From: Dipylidium caninum
Lineage: Eukaryota > Platyhelminthes > Cestoda > Cyclophyllidea > Dipylidiidae
Assembly: GCA_017562135.1 (NCBI GenBank)
Contig: QEYB01000290.1
Coordinates: forward strand, 1,054,001-1,118,000
Direction: 5' to 3'
Length of the DNA stretch: 64,000 nucleotides
The translations under genes were made by a program, and so were the position numbers. The notes under the pieces are model-generated. The model did not search any database. It saw nothing but the letters and a program-made list of their open reading frames with translations, and was not told where the DNA came from. The number at the start of each line of letters is the position of its first letter. Within the stretch, counting starts at the first letter, position 1. Below are positions 24,601 through 37,651 of this stretch, piece after piece.

Positions 24601-27600
24601 AAATTGCTCGTATTTCCGACTGAAATTAAAATGAACACGTCAACCCAAGACCGGAGAGAAATTATTACCTTCGCAATTCCTAATGGTTGTTTGACAAATT
24701 AATTACCTTATCGGTGAAAGACAAGATGGTAGTTTAAAAATAAGGGGTAGAAAATTGCCTGAATGATATGTGAAAGACTTGAGGATTCTCCAAGGTGGGG
24801 TAGCTAAGATGTAGGTGAAAGTTAGACGCCAGAAATTGAGAGTTCTGAGAATGACGAAAGAAGTGGACGAAGGGGTGAAGCCCTCAAAGATTGTTAAAAA
24901 ACAATTAGTTAGTTTCATTTCAAAAAAGTAATTTTCATTGTGGCTTAGAAGTGGAGAATTCCTCAACTTGAAAAACTTTCAGAGGCTTCTAAAGTCAACT
25001 GAATTTTAAGAGTCGACCTCCTATTCTATCTGAAATGCCAGCTCCCATGACTATGTCGATTTCACTAGGGCTACTTCTAAATAACATAAGAGTATGACGG
25101 TAGAATCAGATAGAATTCTGTTCAATATCAACTTATTTGACAGTTATTTGACTGAAGTGGATTGGTCGGTCCACTTATCACCATGATAGGTGGAGTGCGG
25201 GGTGGAGAAATGCACTTTTCAAGAGGGATATTCTTCTGGGCAACAGAAACCTTTGAGACCAGCGCCTCAATAATTGTTAATTAATGAAGAGATAGACACA
25301 GGTTGAGAGTTTATAGACGAGGAATTTTCGCATGACTGCCCCCTCACCACTTGTCTGAATCGGGCGCCCCAGGGATTACAGGAGCTCCCATAGCCTGAAT
25401 AATATATCGTATAAGGTGAAAATATAAAATCAAGACGCGCAACATGTCGTTTTAGACTCGATAAATCTCCCATTCTCACTTATTTTCCCATTCTGCAGAC
25501 AGGGCAGGAGACGTGAAGTCCCATGGCATCGATGGTATTCGGGTTGTTTTAGAGAAAAAACAGGAGCCGGAGATGTCAGCGGCTCACCGCGCCTTATTCG
25601 AAGTCTCGTTCCTCTGTAGACATCGCTGCGCCTTTTTCCTTTTATCTAACATCTTGCAGTTCTCCACCCACTCGCAGTACACCTGATGGGGAGCAGAGCG
25701 CTTATTTCGTAAGGTGCGTGGGTGAATGATCTTTGACGAAACATGGAACGTTCCGACCTTCCTCGAGTCTCATCTGTTTGGCAGTCTCAGGAGCCTTCGT
25801 AAGGCTTCCAGATTGTGCCCTGCCTCGCGCGTTCGCGATGTCGACGTTCAAAGCAGTCTGCGATTCACACTAGTTCACCCAGTTCGCTGCACTCTTCATC
25901 GACACACGAGCCGAGTGATCCGCTGCTGAGAGCGAGCCTAGTTAGATCACCGCACAATGGACGTGCGTGAACAGCGCGTTGGCTGCGTCGAAGCACCGTC
26001 GGGCACGCTTGGTAGCAGGCGAGATCGGGTTAACCGAGCCCAATTTCCATCCAAAGAAGCACCCACACGGTACACTGAACGTGGCATTCTTGTGGTTAGG
26101 GGCGAGTTTTCTGCCGTCGAAGCACCATAAAACCTCAATCGTTCCTGACCAGTTTAAAATAGCTGCAAGATTGCAATCACCAGTCGATGAGACGAGTCTT
26201 GGACAGACATTGAGATCCAATTACCATGTGGTTTTGTCAGGTGTGCTGGCAAAAGGCCCCTATTTCTCAAGGGGGCACCATGTGCAGTCAAAAGCAATCC
26301 CCAATTTTTGCGTAGGATTAATGGCTAGAGCCCAGTCTTGTATTCATTAAAGACTGTTCTGTATTTACAAAACGGGACGTCTCCAACAAATCCTCTTCTC
26401 TCCCACCAACTTCGACATAATGTGGGTTGAGATATCATAGATTTTTGCTAAGGTTTTACCCTCTTAGAGGTTGTCTCGTGTTCGCTTAACCCTGACTCCA
26501 GCACTGAACCTAAAAAATTAGTGTTTTTGTGGCATCATCTTGACACTTTCTTAGTGAAACAGGCTCACACCACAAATATAAGCGAATGCATGACTTAAAA
26601 ACTTACGATTTAACCTTATACAATACGTGAATACATTGTATGAAAGAGATTTCTCCTCAGAAAATCCTTGTGGCATTGTGGATTGAAGAAGAGTTTAATT
26701 TATAAGTTTATAACCTCTTAACCGAAACTCCAATTACAATAGTCAGTCCTTATAATCTCCTGGCTCTTCGAGGGCTCTGATAATGGGTGCTGAGAGAACG
26801 AAAAAGGACAGGCGATAGTCCATACCAAAGTGCCGAGTGAGGTGCACCCACCGATTTCCCGGCCATCAAGGGGTATTTACTTTCTACAGGTGTGTATGCA
26901 CATAGGCGAAAGGGGAAAGGTAAGGAGGGAGGGAGGCGGACAGAGGAAGGCCCCGGGGAACATGGGGGGAGAGAGAGGAAAGGAGAAGAAGGCAGAGGGA
27001 GAGTCAAGGGACCACCCAGTGTTCCGATTTTGCGTCAACTTGGTGCTTGAAGATCCAGTCGGTTGGAGAAATGCAAAGGTCAGAGTGGAGGAAAGAGAGG
27101 GCACGAGAGGACGGAATAGCCGAGTTGACCACATTTTTTCAGCTTCTTTGGACAGATTTTTAGGGTTAAGGAACCCACTTAGTCCTTCGTTCACTGTTGC
27201 ACCCTCCGTTTCCGCTCACCGTTCGGACTCGTGACCATTTCGATGGAAATTTCACTGCTTTCACCTAAACGTCTGTCTGTAAATATAATGTTCCTCCCAC
27301 CTCTGGTGTGACACACAAAAGTACTTCCTGAAAATCGAGGATAGTGAAGTTAGGGGAGGTTGAAAGAAGGTGTTTCTTGTCACCTCTCTATCTTCCCACT
27401 CAGTCTACCGACCGTCCTCCCGCCTCACCTACAGCTATTTATTTGCGGACTTTGTCTTCCTAAGGTTAGCAGTACCCTTCGTGACACCGACAAGTGGGGC
27501 CTAATGAGTGTCAATGGTGTCACAGGCAATTACGACTACTGTCATTCCAGTTAAAATCGGTTGAATGTCGAGTCGACTTGAATCTGCATAGTCTTCTTCA

Positions 27601-30600
27601 AGAAGAAAATAAGATGTCTATTGGACGTGGAACCACGCTCATAAAACCTTATTTTTTTCAATTTTCGGGAAGTACACTTTTCCTTAAGCCTCCTTAATTG
27701 GCTGCCCTATGTAATAAGGCGGTGTTAAGAGACGCAGCCCGTCGAATCAGATCCATTGGCACGGAGTTCATGTAATAGGAGTTGACGAATTTCCCCAACT
27801 TCGGTAAAAGAAATAGGAGAATGTCTCTACCATTTAGTAAACAAGACAGAGCATAGGTAAAGTGTCATGTGGGTAGTCACTAAGTCACCTGGAGTAGCTG
27901 CACTTTCCACCCACAAAGTGGCGTACATTTCCGTCTTGACGTAGGCTCCATCGAAACTCCCTATTCCACATTATCCTTTCAGTGCCTCAGGGGACGAGAA
28001 TGTGTCGTCAAGGTGAAAAATTTAAAAATGTCCCTTAGTTCTTTCAAAATAGGAACGTTGTTTCCTGTGCGAATTGACAATTACCCTGTCTCTTCCTACT
28101 TAGGCGCCTTCTTGAAACCCTCCCTCACAAGGGATTCCTCCTGGATGAGTGGGACGTTAAGTAACTCAGGTTATCCATAAGTCGGGTAGCGTATTTGTGC
28201 TAATTAACTTTTAAAATTCACTTCATGTAGGGAGTTAAGGAAGAAAAAAAGGGCAGGTTGCAAATATAAACTTTAATTTTTGTTCGACGCCAGGCGGTTA
28301 ACTTCAGACGTGTTGGGCGGATGTGAAGTGAAGGGGGTCGCCTACACTCGGAGCCCGCATGAAGTCCTACAAAGTGACAATAAAACGCCGCCTAATTTCA
28401 CAGGGGCGTGAGTCAGATTTTCATTGAAAGGTAAAAACAACGCCATATTATCCTTAATTACCGTGACAATAATGATACGTTTTAAGTAACTCCCCTACAA
28501 CTAATAATAGCACGGTCGACTGCCGCCGGGTGATAAAAGACTGGGCCAGGCGAGAGACTACGGGATTTCCCACCTAGGTGCGAGTCAGTGATACAGAGGT
28601 GAGGTTTGAGACTTCCTCCAGACCCAAAGCGTCCCGAATAAGTGAGTGACTGGCTGATTGACTGAATGAATTAGAGGATAAGTGTGTTTAAGTAGGTCAA
28701 AAAAACGCTTCTATCACACTTATGTGGTACATCAGAGGAGGCGGAATGGTATTGAGATAAGAGGCACTAAGAAAGGGTTAAATGGGTGGAAGTGAAAAGT
28801 CCTTTATCCGTGCTTGTGAGAAAGATCCTTCGCACCAACTGCCTCTTAAATCAGTTCTTATAACAAGGACTGGTAGAGGCATCGTTCACTGACTGTTTTG
28901 ACCAAAATAATGAGATAAATTGGGGGGTGGAGGGCACCGCTTGTCCGCTGCTCTTGAGAGAACCTCTCCACGCTTCTACTCGTTTTTCCATGAAATTCCT
29001 GGCCTAAAAGAGCTTCGAGGTGTGGTGACAGATTTCAGGAGAATTTGCAAGAGCTCATTTTTCTTCCCTCTCGGAGATTCTACTAACAGAATTTAGGACA
29101 GGTTCATTGCTCAACAGGTCAGATTTTCTGTTAAAACGTTGCCCTAATATGGAAAATTTCGAATTGCCCAGGAAAATGAAGAGGACGACATTTAGAGAGG
29201 ATTGATTAAAAACGTATGACACGTTATCAAGAGTAATTAATTACGGAGTAACGACGGAAGTAACTTCGAAGATTCGAAGATCATACTCTCGACGATTGAC
29301 CTTCGTGAGGAAAACCAGAGTAGAGAAAAAAGAAGGAAATTTGTCCAAGGCATAACTCACCAATCGAACTTTAAAGTGCACTCAAATTTGCACAAATTCC
29401 TTTCAGATAGTAGTTTTATTTTCTTGAAAATAATAACAAACTGCGACACGCCCAATGCTGTCAGAATCAGAGTGGACTGACAAGCTTACATTAATCTACC
29501 CTGGCATCTCATCTCTGCTTGACTGCCCTCAAACCCCCTCTGGCATTCTCTCCACTGGCCTTTACACACTCCTCGAATGCTACGGATGAGCGGGGGTAAT
29601 GCGTTTGACTTGAGGGGTTGCGAAGGCAAGGAAAGCTGTCAACCATATAGTCCTGCAAATTGCGTTCTTGAGAAGGGGAAAGGGAAGAGGAGCCCGACCC
29701 CCTTCCATCCCCCCTCCCCCACCCACAACTCCAGGAGCCAAGAATATAAAATAGAGGAATAGGTAATTGAAACAAAAGCTCTTCCACCTAGCCTGCCTAC
29801 ATGACATTTTGCTATCTCCGGACAAGGAGGCAAATGGGATAATGCATCAAAATGACATATTTTATCGACGACTCTAAGTATGCCAGCACCACTCCTACCA
29901 ATTAAGACTCAAATTTCCCTTCCCAATTTACGCCTCTCCCGTCAACACACACATACACAGAGACCTCGACATCAACATCATCATTTGCCTCTAGGAAATT
30001 TAGTAAAGGAAATGCAGCTACAGATTGACAAAGGACCACTTCATTTTGACTTGGGTCCAAGATACAAGAACAGAGTCTCATCCTACTAGTCTCACTTTCA
30101 TTTGCGTTACTTTAAATACTCAGTGACACTTAATCTTATCTTCATGTCAAGCATGTGTCCGTCGCCTCCCAACCTGTCAACTTCTTTCTCCTTAACAGTG
30201 CGGTTTGGCACGACGAAAAAAATGGGAATTCGACTCTATTATATTTGATTAATTTAAACAAGAAAGTGTAATCTGATACACAGGTAACTTGCTTTTCTAC
30301 CTCGTCTGAATTGTATTGGTCCCACCTGACTTTTATGTCTATTTGTGTTTTACCAGGCCGAAGAAAGCTACAGCAGCAGGGAATGCAGGGACCAACACCA
30401 ATTAGTTAAATCCCACTTCTCGGAACTTGAGAAAATTTCGGATTTTAAAAATTCTTTGGGCCCCTTTTTCCCTAAACCATTTATCACGGTAAAATACTTT
30501 GAAGGTCCTAGCTTCTTTGCTTTATCACACCAGATTTGTCACCAATGCAGAGACGACATTCTAAAATACATGCACACATTCAACAGGCTAGCAGAGAATA

Positions 30601-31215
30601 TCACCCCTTCGTTTTGTTTTTTTTTCTCTATCGCCAAACCCTCCACCTCTTCACCATCTTTTTCGACACCGTCGTGTGAGCAAATCCCTCTCCCCACGGA
30701 CCTTCATCTTTTTTTCCTCGACTCCTGTTGTGTTTGTACACAACAGCTGTTCCTGTTAGCTTTTAGAAGGGAACTTAAGTCCTACGTCAACTGTGTCTCC
30801 AAATCCACGGAATTTTAGGCACTTTGCCGTGATGTCCGAGGGAAATTTGGGCCGATGGCTGGGGGACGAGGGCGGGGAGGAAAATATGTGGAGCTCGAAG
30901 TTTAGCGGAAGTATTAATAAAATTGTTTGTCCAACTCGAGGTACGTGGCATTGCGTGACACTAAACTACCTGCTGCGGACAAAATCGGCTCAACGAGTGG
31001 TGAAATTAATTTATTCCTGTCACGGAAAAAAGCCGATTTCGGCATGCCACTCTCCGGGTTTAGGTAGATGTAAGACTCATGGCTACCCCAGCCCATTCGT
31101 CCGCCACCCCGCTGCTCCGAAAAAGTGTGCTAAAGGTAACCCCGCACCCTACACCCTCCTCAAGTTAGTTTTGATTGCGTGTTGTGGACAAAAATTAACC
31201 ACTGCCTTCCATTAA
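24601..31215. other. Gene desert, third part
   Basis: No gene is firmly supported. The only frame that caught my eye is at 30354-30818: about 155 codons after a plausible acceptor (T-rich run then CCAG at 30351-30354). Its translation is rich in Phe, Ser and Cys from CT-rich DNA and matches no family I recognise. The antisense pair near 26830-27234 is purine-rich and looks like chance. Confidence 0.45.
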
Positions 31216-32697
31216 GTTTGCATTTTTGTTACATTTCGCCAATCTAACTCTCCTGCCACTCGTATAGACTTGTACCGCTTTAAAATTCCTGCATAGGTAA
31301 AATTCCCTTTAATTGTTGAAGTATCATAACAGTAACTCCCTTCAATTGTCTAATTCGGTCCAAGGTCTACCGCAGATGGAGTAATTATTCAAATAGAGTG
31401 CAGACACCTGAAATACCACTGTAGGGTGAAAATATTCTATATCTTTTGCCCCTTGGATCTTTCAAGACGTCTTATACCCCGGTTATCAAAGCATTAGAAA
31501 GAATATAGTAGGCGGTTTTGATGATAAAATTCAAGAAACCGGTAAACTCGAATGGCTGGATAACCGTCTCTCAATGAGGTAACATTTTGATGGTTGTTTT
31601 GGCTTATTTGCACTTTCATTTATATTCACATACACTGACACGGTTTGCTGAACTTTCAAATCTATTGTGCATTAATTACTACTCTTCAAACATTAGACAG
31701 GTTTGTCATGAGTTGGAAGAAGTCTCGATATAGCATAATTTAACCGGTAGCAAGTTGATGCCACGTAACTTGTAACACTGGACACACGAATAAAAACGGT
31801 TTAATAGACGGTGAAAAGGGCTTTGATCCAAGTTGGTATAATAAAAACCTAATTTTTGATTGAGAGACAAGCTCGCGATATGTTGGTCGCTTTTCCTACA
31901 TATCAGTTTATCAAGTAGAAATTAAAGAATTATTGAGGATAATTATGCGAAGTCTAGATTTGATATCGAATCCTTGTTAAGCAAACCGACGAACTATTCT
32001 ACCCCTCTGGATAACAAATAATTTACAATAGTTTGAAATGTAGTTAGTTGAGCCCTCAGTACAGTTTTCCAGGACATGTTCTGCTAACGATTTCTTTCTG
32101 CTTCAAGATGGCAACTCCTTAAATCACATACAATGTCAGGTCGCACATTCAGAAATAACTCAATACGACGTGGAACAAGTTCTTTGAATTTGACCACAAA
32201 TGCGTATTTATATTTTGGTGTAAGTGAAGATTTCGTCTTGGCACATTTGCCCTGTTAGGACTTTTACCTCGTCGATACGATAAAATGTTTGAGTTCCAAG
32301 TGAAATAAGTCCTCACAACTGAGCTGATGATTGTAAACGTTGCCTGTGATCGACTGGGCAGTTAAATAAATTTTGAAAAGTAAACGGGGCCACAAAGTAA
32401 TATGCCGGAGGTAAACAGCCCGGACTCCTCATTAAATGAATCACATAGCAATTGTATTTATCACCAACAAAGTTTGAATTGCTTCTAGCGTACGCCTTAC
32501 AAATCCGGCTTTTTATTTAAAAATCGGTTATTAAAATAATAACCCTATAAACGCCACCTCAACTAGTCAAAAATTTTTTGTCAATGTTTTTATATTTAAA
32601 TAATTGTGGTATACATCGCATAAACTACAAACAACCATATTTGTTTTAATTTACTTACTGGTGACCGCGCTCACATCAGTTCGGGTTATCATCGATT
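31216..32697. other. AT-rich DNA upstream of TSG101
   Basis: About 1.5 kb with no long open frame, visibly more AT-rich than the preceding desert. The last few hundred bases presumably contain the TSG101 promoter; I saw no clear TATA box. Confidence 0.5.
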
Positions 32698-35600
32698 ATG
32701 TCGGATCAGTCTGTTTTCCTAGCCCGTGGACTAGCAAGCGTGAGGAGTTCATTCTATCTGCCAGTTAATTTTTTTGTAGCAAGGTTTTGCACGCGGTGTT
32801 CAACCTCAGCCGTTACGTGTATATTGCGGATGCGTCCGTAAAATTGAAACTCGTTCAGATTCATGATTTAGTTAGTACACGCCCAAATTTACGCTTGACT
32901 TCGTACCTAAGGTCTTAACCGTGCCGCCCGACGTTGAAAGTTATAGTTGCCTATTTATTCAACTTCAATTTTATGTCGACTCACCGCGCTTTTAGCTCTT
33001 TTGAAAGCGGCATACTAGCGCCAGATTTAATGACAGTTAATTTTTCGGCTGTATTATTTATTGTCATGCATTAATGTGGATTCGGCGTCTAAATATTAAA
33101 TTCGTTGTCAATATGCTTTTGATTTCAGTATAAATATCGTGATGCGGCGAGAACTGACATTGAAAGTGCTTCGGCGGCCTATCACAGCCTTCTTGTTAGA
33201 CTCCAGGATTTCAGTAAGGCACGTTTTTTGTAAACGCAATGTTTTTAGCGTTTGAAAATGGACAAACGAGCAAGCTTCTTTGCTTGGAAGGAACTATACC
33301 AGTCAGATACCAGGGGAACGTTTACAACATTCCATTAGCCGTTTACTTTGTTCATCAACACCCATATCATCCGCCTATCGCTTATGTTCGCCCAACTTCG
33401 AGCATGCAAATTAAAGCAGGCCCAAATGTTGACACAAACGGCAAGATATTTCATCCTTATCTTTCGGAGTGGGAATTCGTATGCATTCCTCTGTTTTTTT
33501 TTATATCTTGCTTTACTAATTTCATTTTAATCCCTATCTCATCGCATTTTCTCTAGCCCGGCTCAACAACACAACAGTTGTTAGGGATTCTTCAGAGTGT
33601 TTTTAGTAACCGAACTCCCGTCTTTTCCAAGCCAACGGCCAATCATAACCCATCTGTTAATGTAGGATTCGGCGGTGGTGTAACATGTATGTTTTCTCAT
33701 TCTTTTTACTGCATCGAAGTCATGATTGATAGGATAATTTATTATTTCCTTTTAGTTTAGAGTGTTTCTGACTACAATTGTTTAAAGTTCAATGATACTG
33801 CTGCTTTGTTTTTTTGTCTATATAATTTATAGGGGTTAGAACTTTTGTAGACTGCATAAAACGCACAGACACTTCTTTTCTAACGTGTTTATGACATCTA
33901 TGTAGGTTATTCATTCTTGTAATTAGTTGATAAAAAATCGTCCTGTAATAGGCTAATTTTCCTCTACAGCAAATTTTTCTTATTAACGATGACCCACCAT
34001 ACCAGGTAATGCCGTACAATTGAATATAATTTTGCTGAGAAGGCACCCACCTGGATGCATGCTAAGCGCTGTCACATGTTAATCCATCTACCGACATGCC
34101 ATCATTTGAAGTTCTAGTATTTTTACGTTTGTTTTTCTTCTTTAATTGAGGTTAAATCATTATCTTGCATCATATTCACAGTTTGGTTATACATTTTTAC
34201 TCTACACTATTGATTACCCTCGGTGCTTTTCACGTCATATACTCACCTGCTTGTTTTCTGCAAAAGTAAAGGAATTTTGTAGATTTGTATATTCTCACTT
34301 CTTTTCGGCCTGTATTTTATTTTCTCACCATTTTCTTACTGATAGCGCCTAACGGAAGCGCCTATGGGGTGTCAGGCATGGGTTGGGGCGGGATGCCGGG
34401 CTTGCCTGGTTCCACTACCTCCCCTTCAGGTGGTACTAGTAGAGGCATGCCATCTATGCCTTCTTCTTCCTCCAAATCGAATTTCATGGGCGCCGCTACT
34501 AGTTCTGCCAGTAAGAACATTTTACTTTGTGGGTGTGTCTGCTTTGATAACTCAACTGGCTTTTTCTGAGGAATCTGTTTTTTTTCTGTTATTATTTGTT
34601 GAACTATTGAATCTAACAAATGGACCTCGACCAATTACAAATTAAAGTCAAAAATAAACTTATGCATATTTCTAAACTACGGCCTTGTTGTGCGGTTTAG
34701 TAGCAATATTTTTCTTTAACACGTGGTGATACCTCTGATCATTACAATAACCATTAGTCTCTATGTCATGAAAATATTTCGGCTTATTCAGTGATATACC
34801 CTAAGAGGCTTGCATCATTTTGTGTGATTACGGCGACTGTCGGATGTGACGTTATATAAACTAAATATGTTCTAGCCCCTGTATATAAAGTGTGAGAAGT
34901 ATAAAGATACTTCGATATGTGTTTGAGATTAAACATACTACAGTGTTTTATAGGTATAATGACTTTACCCTCCTGTTTTGGTGACTAGCCTATCTGATTT
35001 GTCCTTGTTTCAAGGTTGGTGTTTCTGCACCTAAAAGTAGAGGGGTAATACTCGTTATTTCGACTATAGAACATTAGCCTATGAATACTTCCTTCTAAAT
35101 ACGTATAAAACTTGTAATTTGCAGATTTCTATTCGGTAATCCGAGACACTGACTATTTCCATTATTTTTTTTAAATTTTTCACGGTGCTATAGTTGTCGG
35201 CTTATCTTCAGGGTAATCATGACACTTCTAATGCCTTCTTTACGTCTTATGGTTAAACCATAAACTGTATTCTGTTTGTAATTATCGACAGAGAAATTAC
35301 AAGTAGATTTATTCTCTCAAACTCTTGTCTCATAGGCATGATGTCGGAAGAGGACCAATTGTTGTTATCACTTCGCTCGGCACTTTTGGATAAATTCAAC
35401 AAGGAGCGCCGCGAGATGTTGGACAGTCTGAGTTGCGAGACCCAGTCTCTCGAATCGACGGAAAAAGAGCTTATTTCACGTGCTACCAATTTCGATACTA
35501 TCAGAGCACAAATGATCTCGGAACTGGTAAGTTAATATATTCCCCTTTATTTATTGGATTTTATCATGGCAAATGGGTAGAGTCATCGTCTCTTTTGTGG

Positions 35601-36643
35601 CAGGATCAAGTTCGGTCTTTGACACGTGAGTTGAAGGATAAGACAAAAGAGTACGAGGAAGCCTACCGGAAGCTGGAAGAAGGAACGAATACTAAAGACT
35701 ATGATTCAATAGTTACCACGGCACCCGTATATCGGCAGTGAGTCTTTATATGTTATTTGGCCTTGCTTTCGATATGATGAAAGAGGCTTTCTAGATGCGT
35801 GTCCGTATTTTTTTGTAGAAGTGTCATGTTTAATATCTTGGCGTAGTGGACTAATTACATCAGTCGTTGTCGATTTATATTTTTTGGTTACTTTTATATT
35901 ACTTGTCCCAGTTGTAGTGGTTGGTACTCATCGCTTAATAGGGTATTATTTCTTCTGGGTTTCACTGATTTGATCGGTATTTGGATTTATCTTAATTAAG
36001 CTTTCTTGAAATGCGTTTTCCCAAAATTATTCTTAATCCTCTTAATAAATCTATAAAGCAGGCTTAATTATTATATTAATAGTAACTTATTTCAATTCGT
36101 CTTTTTCTGACTTGGCTATTGCATTAAGATTTACCACTAACTAATTTCATGTTTTGCGCCTAGTATTTTCCACTTTTCTCTGTCATTTTCTGGTTTGAAT
36201 TGCGGGAAAGAGCCCTTATAATCACTCTAAGCATTCTGTTTTTGTGGCTAGTTAACCGAATCCATCCTTTCTGAATTTGAAAAATCCTGATCTTTTGTGT
36301 ATTTGTTACTAAGTGCTTGATTTATTGATTCTTAGATTATCAGAAGCCTTTGCGGAAGAACAGGCGATCGGTGATGTACTTTACTACCTGTCACAGGCTC
36401 TGGAACACAAGGCCATCCCACTCGACGTCTTTCTGGAGGTGAAGACCATGTTATTCCATTTACCCTTACTATCACAAATTTTTAGCGGCATTTACGCGCA
36501 CGAGTAGAAATATGATATGGGATTTGATCCTTATTCCATTTGTCTTATCATTTAAGGTCGTACGGAAACAGTCACAAGATCAGTTTCTAAAACGCGCCAC
36601 CGTGTATAAGTGTCGAGCCAAAGCTGGTCTGCCGTCGATCTAG
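32698..36643 (+). CDS. TSG101: TSG101/Vps23, ESCRT-I subunit (nine exons)
   Basis: ESCRT-I component that binds ubiquitinated cargo and PTAP motifs for endosomal sorting and membrane budding. Exons: 32698-32739, 33129-33213, 33249-33478, 33557-33677, 34346-34510, 35336-35526, 35604-35737, 36336-36438, 36557-36643. All phases agree and give 385 residues (human about 390). The N-terminal UEV domain shows YKYRDAA, GTIPVRYQGNVYNIP, RPTSSMQIKAG and NGKIFHPYLSEW. A Gly/Ser/Met-rich linker follows, then a coiled coil (DQLLLSLRSALLDKFNKERR) and the C-terminal steadiness box (AEEQAIGDVLYYLSQALE, ending RAKAGLPSI). The exon 4 donor could also be at 33675, changing the product by one residue. Introns run from 35 to 825 bases. 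The usual C-terminal PTAP reads TTAP here. Confidence 0.95.
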
Positions 36644-37651
36644 GCTGTCTGAAGTGTCCGAGACGTTTGGTTCCATCGTGATTACTGTCTCCGTTAGCCC
36701 GTCGTTTAACCTGTCGCCCTCCTTCTCTTCCCTCGTTATGCCTTCTTGTCGCCCCCTGCCGCCCTTGTACACCTCGCATCTTTCATGTTTCCTACGCTGA
36801 GCAACTACTTACATCTTCCGCGCAGACTATTCATCATTGGTAATTCCTTCCAGAATTATTTATTACAAATGAGCCTTCTGTTTTTGTCTTAACCCCTTGG
36901 TGAAGCTTGGTTGGTATTGGTGTGCGGTTGTGCTTTGGGCGGCGTCACTAATTTGTTTTCTGGAATCTGGGCCTTTTTAGTCGAAAGCGTTAACTTTTAT
37001 GGTACTTTTGAAGAACTTGTAACCAGGAGGCTCGAGGAGTTTTGGGCTCTAACTAGGAGGCCTTGTTTGGGGGCCGAAGTCTAAACTTATTAAGGTACGG
37101 GGAAAGGGGGTTAGGGCTGTGGCGACTTGTGACGTCGGTTGCGGCGGTTGGGGGATTTGTTGAATGTAGCGTAGTAAGCATTTGATGTCCCCATTGAGGA
37201 CATTTGAGAAATTTTGGCGCCTTCACAGGCCGGGGCATGCAGACGTCTTTTACTTAGGTGTCTCGGTAATAGTTCTGGACTTAGTCCTTTTTGTTTAAAT
37301 ACATCTGGTTTGACGTAATTGATTGACATCGGATATAACTCAAAGTGGGCTATTTAATGAGAAAGCTTGTAAACAAAGTTTAAAAAAGAGATCGTAACAT
37401 TGGGGTTGAATTGACACACATTTTTAACTCAAATACCGTTGATTATACATCGGACCTTGACTTACATTAATACGCGTAGCAAACATTGTTACAAAGTTGT
37501 TTATATGCGCTCAGGATTATTTCATATAAACGCATTCTGTATTTCCGCTACATCTTTAGTACTCTTTGTATTAAGAAATATTCAGAAAACAACACTGCTC
37601 GACTTTTCGGATTTTGAGAGTAACTCGTAGGTCGGTCTCGTGCAGAAGATC
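36644..37651. other. Intergenic region between TSG101 and WDR60
   Basis: About 1 kb holding the TSG101 3' UTR and the presumed WDR60 promoter and 5' UTR. No canonical AATAAA is visible soon after the TSG101 stop. No gene is seen. Confidence 0.55.

Noticed and set aside
26830..27234. 134-codon plus-strand frame with a matching 105-codon minus-strand frame
   Set aside because: Both come from GA/CT-skewed DNA, which lowers stop frequency; the translations are low-complexity and match nothing.
33178..33195. A stretch resembling the miR-2 family seed (TATCACAGCC)
   Set aside because: It lies inside the TSG101 second exon, codes AYHSL in frame, and no precursor hairpin is visible.
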